This document shows, in pieces, positions 1-5,736 of a DNA stretch of 7,001 bases. The notes beneath the pieces were generated by a model that had not been told where the DNA came from, did no database searches, and was given only the letters and a program-made list of their open reading frames with translations. Position numbers and translations under genes: made by a program. The stretch's first letter is position 1. Each line of letters opens with the position of its first letter. Location of the stretch: contig JBMYNJ010000076.1 of the NCBI GenBank assembly GCA_049598145.1, positions 1-7,001 of the forward strand, in the 5' to 3' direction. This DNA is from WTJH01 sp049598145. GTDB lineage: Bacteria > Bacteroidota > Bacteroidia > Flavobacteriales > Flavobacteriaceae.

Positions 1-406
1 CATCACTCAATACTCTACCCTCCCAGGAACGAGCAGACACCACTGGGGAACCGAAGTAGACTTGATTGATGCACAACCTCCCAAAGAGGGGGATGTCTTA
101 TTAAGCGAGAAATTTCACGATCGAGGGCCCTACGAAGGTTTACGCTTATGGCTGGAAGAGCATGCAGCAACCTATGGTTTTCTCAAGCCTTACACCGATC
201 AACCGAGTCGAACCGGATTTGCCTATGAACCATGGCACTACAGCTACGCTCCCGAATCGATTCCCTTTTTAAAAGCTTTTCTCAAAATTCCCTTGCAGTA
301 TTTTCTAGAGAACTCTCAGCTTTCGGGACAGAAGTTTTTAACCCCGGAATACCTCAAACAGTATTTTAAAGATTATGTATTGGGGATTTCAGGAGATTTG
401 GTCTGA
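1..406 (+). CDS. M15-family D-alanyl-D-alanine carboxypeptidase/VanY-like peptidase, C-terminal part (5' end outside window)
   Basis: The reading frame is open from base 2, so the gene begins upstream of the window; a TTG at 62 is internal, because the conserved catalytic motif lies before it. About 134 C-terminal residues are visible. Bases 32-61 encode SRHHWGTEVD, which fits the M15/VanY zinc motif SxHxxGxxxD (first His at 38-40, Asp at 59-61). Further on, YEPWHYSY at 224-247 supplies the catalytic Glu (227-229) and the third zinc-ligand His (236-238). Family members are zinc peptidases that trim D-Ala-D-Ala or related peptide bonds of peptidoglycan, normally outside the cytoplasm; a signal peptide, if present, would lie beyond the left edge. 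The gene ends with TGA at 404-406 and overlaps the 3' end of the convergent glycosylase-like gene by 34 bases. The family is secure. The exact substrate (D,D-carboxypeptidase or another specificity) cannot be decided from this fragment. Confidence 0.88.
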   Translation, partial: ITQYSTLPGTSRHHWGTEVDLIDAQPPKEGDVLLSEKFHDRGPYEGLRLWLEEHAATYGFLKPYTDQPSRTGFAYEPWHYSYAPESIPFLKAFLKIPLQYFLENSQLSGQKFLTPEYLKQYFKDYVLGISGDLV

Positions 407-1056
407 AAAACATCACGGTATTGATACAAACGAAACTTAAAGGTATTCATCTCTGGGTCTTGTTCCTTCAGGGCTTTATATTTGGCTAAACTCCCCACCG
501 CCCGATTGGCTGCCCCTGAGGGAGCCGTGAGGCTAAAAGTTTCAATCCAACGATCTTTCCAAAAAAAACGATACTGCCTGGGGACTTCCGTTTGGAGCGG
601 TTCTAATGTGGTTTGCTTTTGCTTGGCTAGTTTACGAAAAAAATATTCCGGCCCTTTTTTGCTATTCCCACCCGTAAAGATCAATTGCACCACCGTGGGG
701 TAGGCGGTTAAGTAATCAAAGAAATCCCTTAAGACAACATCCTCCATTCCCAAATCAGATGCATCGATTTTTTGCCGTTTACAACTCGCTACAATATCGC
801 AAACCCCCAAGCGGTGCTTTTTGAGAAAATCCTGCCGTTGAGTGACGGCAAATGGGGTGTTTTCATACACCAAATTCAACTGATAAATCTGATCCAGCAA
901 TGGCCATAAATACCCATCAGAACTCCCATAAGAAAAATGGACATCACCAGGTTTTAGCTTTCCCATACTAAAACGTGGGGGCGGGAGAGTTCCTACAATT
1001 AGGCGGGTGGTTCCCGGAGGAATAAAAGGTGCATACGGATGCTTGTGCTCCCACAT
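373..1056 (-). CDS. Uracil-DNA glycosylase superfamily protein
   Basis: This complete 227-residue protein resembles the small uracil-DNA-glycosylase-fold proteins annotated in many Bacteroidota. Enzymes of this superfamily remove damaged or deaminated bases from DNA at the start of base-excision repair. The N-terminal GTLPPPRFS (residues 22-30) sits where the superfamily has its catalytic water-activating loop (GxxPG-like). A second block, TGGNS (128-132), follows a hydrophobic strand. LTAPSGAANRA (176-186) resembles the C-terminal DNA-intercalation loop of the HPS/NPSG type seen in MUG-like members. I saw no four-cysteine iron-sulphur pattern as in family 4/5 enzymes. The start ATG at 1054-1056 gives the conserved-looking opening MWEHKHPYAPFIP. 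Two perfect Bacteroidota -7 boxes lie just upstream. The last ten or so codons overlap the convergent M15 peptidase gene and look non-conserved. The superfamily is fairly secure; the preferred lesion is unknown. Confidence 0.75.
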   Translation of the reverse strand: MWEHKHPYAPFIPPGTTRLIVGTLPPPRFSMGKLKPGDVHFSYGSSDGYLWPLLDQIYQLNLVYENTPFAVTQRQDFLKKHRLGVCDIVASCKRQKIDASDLGMEDVVLRDFFDYLTAYPTVVQLIFTGGNSKKGPEYFFRKLAKQKQTTLEPLQTEVPRQYRFFWKDRWIETFSLTAPSGAANRAVGSLAKYKALKEQDPEMNTFKFRLYQYRDVFQTKSPEIPNT

Positions 1057-1078
1057 AAATTACGTAACTTAAAACGAC

Positions 1079-1094
1079 CAAATCTACAAACCTA
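1079..1094 (-). promoter_or_regulatory. Tandem candidate -7 boxes (TAGGTTTG, TAGATTTG) for the glycosylase-like gene
   Basis: Read on the minus strand, bases 1094-1087 are TAGGTTTG and 1086-1079 are TAGATTTG. Both match the Bacteroidota primary-sigma -7 consensus TAnnTTTG perfectly, and they abut with an 8-base period. From the nearer box, transcription would start around 1072-1074 and leave a leader of about 16 bases before the ATG at 1056. No good TTTG -33 element sits 19 bases upstream of either box; the best nearby T-rich stretch is at about 1110-1115 on the minus strand, inside the bTHX gene. The outer box touches the first base of the bTHX start codon. The box matches are seen directly; promoter function is inferred. 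Confidence 0.4.
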
Positions 1095-1201
1095 TGGGCA
1101 AAGGCGACCGAAAAACCAGGCGCGGAAAAATTTGGAGAGGCACGAATGGTGTTCGAAGACTTTCCAACCGCAATAAAAGAAAACGTAAAATTCGAGTTTA
1201 G
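1094..1201 (+). CDS. thx: 30S ribosomal protein bTHX (THX)
   Basis: This 35-codon gene starts with ATG at 1094-1096 and ends with TAG at 1199-1201. The product begins MGKGDRKTRRGKIWRG and continues with a very basic tail rich in Arg, Lys and Asn, ending in KRKRKIRV. The start is nearly identical to my recollection of the Thermus thermophilus THX protein (MGKGDRRTRRGKIWRG), a roughly 27-residue peptide that sits in a cavity at the top of the 30S subunit head and stabilises nearby 16S rRNA helices. Bacteroidota carry homologues with somewhat longer C-termini, which fits here. The ATG is fixed because the conserved MGKGD follows at once. No clear Shine-Dalgarno site precedes it. The gene diverges from the glycosylase-like gene across a 37-base gap, and its stop codon overlaps that of the convergent yaaA by 4 bases. 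Automated callers with a length cutoff would probably miss it. Confidence 0.93.
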   Translation: MGKGDRKTRRGKIWRGTNGVRRLSNRNKRKRKIRV

Positions 1202-1959
1202 CGAATAAAGACAGGTTTCAGTGGATGAGTGGTATGCTCTTCACTGTAGCAGTAGTTTTCTTCTTGAAAATCAAGAATTTTTTCAGGAGTATCCACTTGG
1301 TGTTGCACCAGATAGCGAGCCATCATTCCACGGGCTTTTTTCGCAAAAAAGGAGATCATTTTCAATTGACCCTCCCGTAATTCCCGGAATTCAGGTGTGA
1401 TGATTTGCGCATTGAGTCCTTTTTTATCAATTGCCTGAAAGTATTCAGCACTGGCCAGATTGACCAAAAAGTCATCTGAATCCAGTTCTTGATTCAGCTG
1501 TTGAGTGATTTTTTTCTTCCAAAATGCCGGTAGATTAGGAGCCACACCTACGGCCATTTTAGTCCCCATTTCTAACCGATAGGGCTGAATTAAATCCAAT
1601 GGGCGTAGCAGGCCATACAAACCGGATAAAATGCGCCCTTTTTCTTGAAGAATTTCCCAATCGTTCGGAGTTAAATTTTGAACCGCTAAGCCTTGATAAA
1701 CATCCCCATTAAACACAAAAACTGCGGGCTTGGCCTTTGAGGCTTCCATAGGAAAACTGAATTGCTGATACCGCTCCCAATTCAATTGAGCCAGTGCATC
1801 CGACACCCCCATCAGCTTGCTGAGGCCTCTAACTGATTTTTTTTGCATCAGCTTTTGAATGCGTTCGGTCTCTTTAGGAAACAACAAGGCAGTGCCTTTA
1901 AGTTCAGGAAGTTGACTTTTAAAATCTAAAGACTTTGCTGGTGAGATCACAAATTTCAT
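1198..1959 (-). CDS. yaaA: Peroxide stress protein YaaA (UPF0246/DUF328 family)
   Basis: The 253-residue protein is about the usual length for the YaaA family (E. coli about 258) and carries its conserved blocks in order: ISPAKSLD (residues 5-12), FNGDVYQGL (83-91), LSGLYGLLRPLD (111-122) followed by PYRLEMGTK (126-134), LVNLASAEYF (165-174) and KKARGMMARYL (207-217). In E. coli, YaaA is a cytoplasmic protein induced by hydrogen peroxide that limits free intracellular iron and so protects DNA and proteins from Fenton damage; it has also been reported to bind DNA. The ATG at 1957-1959 starts directly at the conserved MKFVISPAKS. It follows the rluD-like gene on the same strand after a 75-base AT-rich gap, so it may have its own promoter or be read through from upstream. 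Its TAA overlaps the bTHX stop. The family is certain; the physiological role here is carried over from E. coli. Confidence 0.95.
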   Translation of the reverse strand: MKFVISPAKSLDFKSQLPELKGTALLFPKETERIQKLMQKKSVRGLSKLMGVSDALAQLNWERYQQFSFPMEASKAKPAVFVFNGDVYQGLAVQNLTPNDWEILQEKGRILSGLYGLLRPLDLIQPYRLEMGTKMAVGVAPNLPAFWKKKITQQLNQELDSDDFLVNLASAEYFQAIDKKGLNAQIITPEFRELREGQLKMISFFAKKARGMMARYLVQHQVDTPEKILDFQEENYCYSEEHTTHPLKPVFIR

Positions 1960-2034
1960 AACTCTGACGTTTTAAGCAATTTAAATTTAATTATAAAGAA
2001 CTTACTGAAATTCTAACTGGATTTAAAAATAGAA
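1960..2034 (-). promoter_or_regulatory. AT-rich spacer between rluD and yaaA, weak candidate yaaA promoter
   Basis: This 75-base gap is the longest non-coding stretch in the window and is strongly AT-rich. On the minus strand it contains TAAATTTA (1989-1982), one base off the TAnnTTTG -7 consensus, with TTTC at 2010-2007 and a 17-base spacing, shorter than the usual 19. The box lies inside the 10-base perfect palindrome TTAAATTTAA (1981-1990), which could easily arise by chance in such AT-rich DNA. I see no GC-rich hairpin followed by a T run, so there is no convincing intrinsic terminator for the upstream rluD gene. Confidence 0.25.
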
Positions 2035-3069
2035 CTATTGAAATTGTTTATGCTGCGCATATTTGCGCCACCGATCCAAAGTTGCAGTAAGGTCGTCTGG
2101 AAGATTGGAATCAAAAGACATCCATTCTCGGGTTTCGGGGTGTTCAAAGCCCAAGGTCTTCGCATGAAGTGCCTGACGGGGAAGGGTTTGAAAACAATTC
2201 TCTACAAACTGTTTGTATTTGGTAAAAGCTGTTCCTTTAAGAACAGCATCGCCACCATACCGTTGGTCATTAAAGAGCGGATGTCCTAAATACTTCATAT
2301 GAGCTCGGATTTGGTGTGTACGTCCGGTTTCTAATACACATTGGATCAGTGTAACATAACCAAAGCGTTCCAGTACTCTGTAGTGAGTTATTGCCGCTTT
2401 TCCTTGATCCCCTTCCGGAAAAACAGTCATTTGTAATCTATTTTTAGGGTGCCGCCCAATATGACCTTCTACAGTCCCTTCGTCCGCTTCCAGATCCCCC
2501 CAAACCAGTGCCATGTATTCCCGCTGAGAAGTTTTATCAAAAAATTGCTGAGCCAAATGGGTCATAGCCGACTCTGATTTGGCCACAACCAGCAAACCAC
2601 TGGTATCTTTATCGATTCGATGGACCAAACCGGGTCTTTCATTGCTGTTTTTGGGCAGTTGTTCAAAATGATGAATCAATCCATTAAGCAAAGTTCCTTG
2701 ATAATTCCCATGACCCGGATGGACCACTAATCCGGCGGGTTTATTAATCACTACTAAGGCATCGTCTTCGTAAATAATATCCAAGTCTATGGGTTCTGCC
2801 AACAATAAATGTTCGTAAGGCGGATGGTAAAACATCACTTGAATGACATCCCCACCTTTAACTTTATAATTCGATTTCACAGGCTTTCCATTGGCGTGAA
2901 TACACCCTGCTTTAGCGGCGGATTGAAGCTTGTTTCGACTGGCATTTTCAATGCGATTCATCAAAAACTTATCCACCCGAAGAGGCTCCTGTCCGGGGTC
3001 TGCCTGGAAAGAAAAGTGTTCGTGTAAGGGAAGCTGTTCTTCCTCAGAAGAATTAGTAGGATTTTCCAT
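2035..3069 (-). CDS. rluD: RluA-family 23S rRNA pseudouridine synthase, RluD-like
   Basis: This 344-residue protein converts specific uridines of ribosomal RNA to pseudouridine; RluD acts on helix 69 of 23S rRNA, at the subunit interface. An S4 RNA-binding domain occupies about residues 29-78 (RVDKFLMNRI ... SRNKLQSAAKAGCIHANG). The catalytic domain follows, with DDALVVINKPAGLVVHPG (102-119) and the signature HRIDKDTSGLLVVAK (150-164), where Asp153 is the expected catalytic nucleophile. Towards the C-terminus ETGRTHQIRAHMKYLGHPLF (247-266) is the second hallmark block, followed by a QALHA motif (299-303). Length and the S4 domain fit RluD/RluC-type enzymes better than RluA, and the VHPG and LLNGL blocks favour RluD. 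The start ATG at 3067-3069 lies inside the end of the PASTA gene (17-base overlap), so translational coupling is likely. The family is certain; the exact target uridines are inferred. Confidence 0.93.
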   Translation of the reverse strand: MENPTNSSEEEQLPLHEHFSFQADPGQEPLRVDKFLMNRIENASRNKLQSAAKAGCIHANGKPVKSNYKVKGGDVIQVMFYHPPYEHLLLAEPIDLDIIYEDDALVVINKPAGLVVHPGHGNYQGTLLNGLIHHFEQLPKNSNERPGLVHRIDKDTSGLLVVAKSESAMTHLAQQFFDKTSQREYMALVWGDLEADEGTVEGHIGRHPKNRLQMTVFPEGDQGKAAITHYRVLERFGYVTLIQCVLETGRTHQIRAHMKYLGHPLFNDQRYGGDAVLKGTAFTKYKQFVENCFQTLPRQALHAKTLGFEHPETREWMSFDSNLPDDLTATLDRWRKYAQHKQFQ

Positions 3070-3607
3070 TTCCTAGAACTAAATCAATTGCTGTTGTTCG
3101 AGGCAACTCAACTCCCGGTTTTATTTTTTTTCCTTGGTGTCGGATTTCAAGTACCATATCCATTCCAATGTTGTTGCGATAGGTTATTTTCCCGATTTCA
3201 AACCCCACTGCTTTAAGGGTAGATTCTGCATTGCGTTTGGTGATTTGAATAACATTTGGCACTTGAATTTTTCGAAACCCGGACGGATTGACGGTTAAAT
3301 AAATTTTTCGTTGATTCTTCACCAGTACACCAGCTTTTGGGTTTTGTTCCACTACGGATAGCGGTGGCATGTTCGGGTTATATTTTGAAGAATCCAAAAT
3401 CGCAAATCGAAGATTCTCAGGTGCTAAGACTTCTTCAACCACCATCAGAGGAACCCCTTTAAGATCAGGGACCGACTTAAACTCGTCGTGAAAGGTATAT
3501 TTCTTTAAAGCATACAAGGTTCCAGCCACCATGAAGACTAGAGCCAAAAGTGCCCAAAGAATTTGTTTTAAAAAAAACTTCGAAAAAAGAAATCTGATAA
3601 AAACCAT
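3053..3607 (-). CDS. Membrane-anchored protein with two PASTA domains
   Basis: Counted from the ATG at 3605-3607, the protein has 184 residues. A basic/aromatic start (MVFIRFLFSKFFLKQ) precedes one hydrophobic segment at about residues 16-34 (ILWALLALVFMVAGTLYAL). This is probably an N-in signal anchor that leaves the rest in the periplasm. Two PASTA repeats follow: one from about residue 45 (SVPDLKGVPLMVVEEVL, then VVEQNPKAGVLV and IYLTVNP), the other from about 115 (VPNVIQITKRNAESTLKAVG, then a degenerate end KIKPGVELPRTTAIDLVLG). PASTA domains bind unlinked peptidoglycan stem peptides or beta-lactams in penicillin-binding proteins and Ser/Thr kinases; no kinase or transpeptidase domain is attached here. 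Other possible starts are ATG at 3617-3619 and TTG at 3623-3625; I prefer 3607 because the usual short basic N-terminus begins there. It heads the leftward rluD operon and diverges from ddl. The ligand and role are unknown. Confidence 0.85.
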   Translation of the reverse strand: MVFIRFLFSKFFLKQILWALLALVFMVAGTLYALKKYTFHDEFKSVPDLKGVPLMVVEEVLAPENLRFAILDSSKYNPNMPPLSVVEQNPKAGVLVKNQRKIYLTVNPSGFRKIQVPNVIQITKRNAESTLKAVGFEIGKITYRNNIGMDMVLEIRHQGKKIKPGVELPRTTAIDLVLGNGKSY

Positions 3608-3641
3608 GGTTACAAACATTCGCAAGATACGAATTCCAAGG

Positions 3642-3672
3642 TTTCAGATTGTTGGGTTTTCATGTACCTTTA
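3642..3672 (+). promoter_or_regulatory. Candidate Bacteroidota-type promoter for ddl-coaD
   Basis: TTTC at 3642-3645 and TACCTTTA at 3665-3672 are separated by exactly 19 bases, matching the Bacteroidota sigma factor arrangement TTTG-N19-TAnnTTTG with one mismatch in the last base of each element. Transcription would start near 3678-3680, giving a leader of only about 6-8 bases before the ddl ATG at 3686. It lies in the 78-base gap between the divergent PASTA and ddl starts. Sequence match only. Confidence 0.4.
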
Positions 3673-3685
3673 CGAAAAATAGACC

Positions 3686-4693
3686 ATGCAAAAAAAGCGT
3701 GTTGCTGTTATTTGTGGGAGTTCCGGTTCCGAAGCTTCCATTTCTCGAAAAAGCGGTGAAATGGTTTTACAATCCCTTTCAGTAGAGCTGTGGGAGGCTT
3801 ATCTGATCGAGTGGACTTCGGAACAATGGATCGCTCAAGACCGGGAAGGAAATACATATAGGGTAAACCCCGGAAATTTTACCATTGATATCAACGGAAT
3901 CTCTCAGCATTTTGATGTCGTTTTCAACGCCATGCATGGCCCCCCGGGGGAAGACGGAACGGTAGCCGGTTATCTTCAAATGCTTGGTATTCCCCAGACT
4001 TCTTGTGATCACTACACTGCAGCGCTATGTTTCAATAAGCGGGATTGCTTACGTCAATTGCGCAGTTTAGGTATCCCAACGGCTCGCCATTTCGAATTGG
4101 ATTTGGGTGACTCGATTGATTCTCGGGCGATCGTTGAAAAAGTGGGTCTGCCGTGTTTTGTTAAAGCGAATCGTTCGGGGAGTAGTTTTGGAGTGTATAA
4201 AGTCTATACCCTTGAAGACCTCACACCTGCCATTCAAAAAGCTTTGGAAGAAGATACACAAGTGATTATAGAAGAAGCACTCGAGGGTCGAGAGGTTTCT
4301 GTTGGGGTAATTTCTTGGAAAGGAGAGGTGCGAATGCTTCCCATCACTGAAATTGTTTCTCAAAACGACTTTTTTGATTACGCTGCCAAATACGAGGGTT
4401 TATCGGAAGAAATTACCCCTGCAAAGCTGCCAGAGGCTTGGGAAAAAAATATTGAAAAAACCTCTATTCAGATATACAAGCATCTGAATCTTCAAGGATT
4501 GAGTCGTAGCGAATTTATTTTAAGAGACGGCATCCCGCATCTTTTGGAAGTCAATACAATTCCAGGTTTAACCCCAGAAAGTATTTTACCCCAACAAGCG
4601 CAAGCCGCTGGAATCTCAGTTGAAGAACTCTTTAACAATGCTTTGCAAGAAGCCCTTAAACAGCATCCCTTCACAAAAAAACCGCAAATATGA
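3686..4693 (+). CDS. ddl: D-alanine--D-alanine ligase
   Basis: Ddl joins two D-alanines using ATP in the cytoplasm, making the dipeptide that ends the peptidoglycan pentapeptide. The 335-residue protein shows the ATP-grasp ligase blocks in order: CGSSGSEASIS (10-20, with the Glu16 and Ser20 positions of the N-terminal substrate loop), HGPPGEDGT (84-92), LPCFVKANRSGSSFGV (155-170, Lys160 as ATP-binding lysine), EEALEGREVSVGVI (196-209), DYAAKYEG (231-238), SEFIL (275-279) and LLEVNTIPGLTPESILPQQA (286-305) with the metal-binding Glu288 and Asn290. The first metal ligand, usually Asp, is Glu276 here, a conservative swap I believe is normal in flavobacterial Ddl. The active-site loop has Tyr at 236 (AKYEG), pointing to D-Ala-D-Ala rather than D-Ala-D-lactate synthesis. 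No clear Shine-Dalgarno site precedes the ATG. The stop overlaps the coaD start as ATGA. Confidence 0.97.
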   Translation: MQKKRVAVICGSSGSEASISRKSGEMVLQSLSVELWEAYLIEWTSEQWIAQDREGNTYRVNPGNFTIDINGISQHFDVVFNAMHGPPGEDGTVAGYLQMLGIPQTSCDHYTAALCFNKRDCLRQLRSLGIPTARHFELDLGDSIDSRAIVEKVGLPCFVKANRSGSSFGVYKVYTLEDLTPAIQKALEEDTQVIIEEALEGREVSVGVISWKGEVRMLPITEIVSQNDFFDYAAKYEGLSEEITPAKLPEAWEKNIEKTSIQIYKHLNLQGLSRSEFILRDGIPHLLEVNTIPGLTPESILPQQAQAAGISVEELFNNALQEALKQHPFTKKPQI

Positions 4694-5145
4694 GACGAGC
4701 CGTTTTTCCAGGATCCTTTGATCCCATTACCCTGGGACATTTAGACATCATCGAACGATCCTTACCCCTTTTCGATGAAATTATCATTGCCGTAGGAATT
4801 AATCAAGACAAATCCTATATGTTCCCCATAGAAAAAAGGCTCAAATTTATTCAGAAATTACTGGTAAATGAACCTAAAATCAGAGTGGAACAATACAACA
4901 CCCTAACGGTAGACTTCTGTAAAATTAAGGCTGCAAATTTTATTGTAAGGGGATTGCGAAATCCTGCAGATTTTGAATTTGAAAAGGCCATCGCTCAGGT
5001 AAATCGAGAACTTTCAGGTATTGAGACCGTTTTTTTTCTTACCGCGGCTCAAACTTCTTTTATCAGTTCCTCTATGGTACGGGAAATCATTCGCCACGGA
5101 GGCGACTACACCAAACTGGTTCCAAAAAGTGTTCGACTAGACTAG
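4690..5145 (+). CDS. coaD: Phosphopantetheine adenylyltransferase (PPAT)
   Basis: CoaD catalyses the penultimate step of coenzyme A synthesis, transferring AMP from ATP to 4'-phosphopantetheine to give dephospho-CoA in the cytoplasm. The 151-residue protein is close to the usual length of about 160. The nucleotidyltransferase signature appears as PGSFDPITLGH (7-17), with TLGH being the (H/T)xGH motif. FIVRGLRNPADFEFE (84-98) is the phosphopantetheine-binding block, and ISSSMVRE (125-132) is the ISSTxVR-type motif contacting ATP phosphates. Its ATG overlaps the ddl stop (ATGA, 4690-4693), so the pair is almost certainly one transcript with translational coupling. Its 3' end overlaps the convergent NUDIX gene by 9 bases. 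Confidence 0.97.
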   Translation: MRRAVFPGSFDPITLGHLDIIERSLPLFDEIIIAVGINQDKSYMFPIEKRLKFIQKLLVNEPKIRVEQYNTLTVDFCKIKAANFIVRGLRNPADFEFEKAIAQVNRELSGIETVFFLTAAQTSFISSSMVREIIRHGGDYTKLVPKSVRLD

Positions 5146-5736
5146 ACCTTTCTCAAAGATCAAAACAATGTTAGGATAGGCATTTTTCAATAAGGATGGA
5201 ACCTCTTCAGGAGCTACCCAAATAGCTTTTTTAATTCCCTCCTCTAGCTGCGGAACCAAGGCACCATTATAGGTAGTTGTTATTTTAAACCAATAGGTTT
5301 TTTTTAGCTTGTACTTTCCGTTGCCTTTGTAGATGTGAAAAGTTTCTGTCAAAGGCTTCTGGAGAATCAGATCAGCAACTCCGGTTTCCTCTTCTACCTC
5401 ACGAACAGCTGCAATGGGGATGGTTTCCTTACCTTCCACCCGACCCTTGGGTAAATCCCATTGTTTGTTTCGATAAATGAATAAAAGCTTCCCGTTTTTA
5501 TGCTCGACAAGTCCCCCTGCAGCCACTACTTCAGGAAAGTATTTCAGAAAATGCTTTTGCAATTTGACCTTCTTGGGATGATATAGATAAAGTGCTTTCG
5601 TTTTTTTAGAATTAAGCGCCTTTAAAATCTTCTCAGTAGAAGTGTATTTTATGAATAAAAAGGGAGTTTCATCGTTGAAATTCTCCTTACGAGTAGTTAA
5701 GTATATCGGTTTATGGTTGTAAAAAACTTTATACAT
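5137..5736 (-). CDS. NUDIX hydrolase domain protein
   Basis: The 199-residue protein has a complete Nudix box at residues 98-120: Gly98, Glu104, then REVEEETGV (112-120), fitting GX5EX7REUXEEXGU. The WDLPKGR lead-in (93-99) is typical. The Glu residues of REVEEE bind the divalent metal used to cleave a diphosphate linked to some moiety X. The first 70 or so residues form a separate, less recognisable segment (start MYKVFYNHKPIYL; KALYLYHP at 47-54) that I recall seeing in similar flavobacterial proteins; the Nudix fold proper begins near VVAAGGLVE (70-78). The substrate cannot be read from the sequence: nucleotide diphosphates, dinucleoside polyphosphates and ADP-sugars are all possible. The start codon lies 7 bases from that of the divergent pyrE, and the 3' end overlaps coaD. 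The domain is certain, the substrate unknown. Confidence 0.92.
   Translation of the reverse strand: MYKVFYNHKPIYLTTRKENFNDETPFLFIKYTSTEKILKALNSKKTKALYLYHPKKVKLQKHFLKYFPEVVAAGGLVEHKNGKLLFIYRNKQWDLPKGRVEGKETIPIAAVREVEEETGVADLILQKPLTETFHIYKGNGKYKLKKTYWFKITTTYNGALVPQLEEGIKKAIWVAPEEVPSLLKNAYPNIVLIFEKGLV

Noticed and set aside
62..64. TTG as the start of the M15 peptidase, making it a complete 114-residue protein
   Set aside because: The same frame is open to the left edge and encodes the conserved SRHHWGTEVD zinc motif upstream of this codon.
482..703. Plus-strand open frame of about 73 codons inside the glycosylase-like gene
   Set aside because: It lies wholly antisense to a gene with recognisable conserved motifs and its translation resembles no family I know.
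1981..1990. Perfect palindrome TTAAATTTAA as an operator site
   Set aside because: The surrounding 75 bases are so AT-rich that such palindromes are expected by chance, and no known operator matches.
2809..3027. Plus-strand open frame antisense to the start of rluD
   Set aside because: The opposite strand encodes the S4 domain of the pseudouridine synthase; no motif or start context supports this frame.
3674..3681. Minus-strand TATTTTTC as a -7 box for the PASTA-rluD operon
   Set aside because: One mismatch and no TTTG-like element 19 bases further upstream; evidence too thin to list.
3779..4363. Two minus-strand open frames antisense to ddl
   Set aside because: Ddl motifs run continuously on the plus strand through this region; the antisense translations are low-complexity and unrecognisable.
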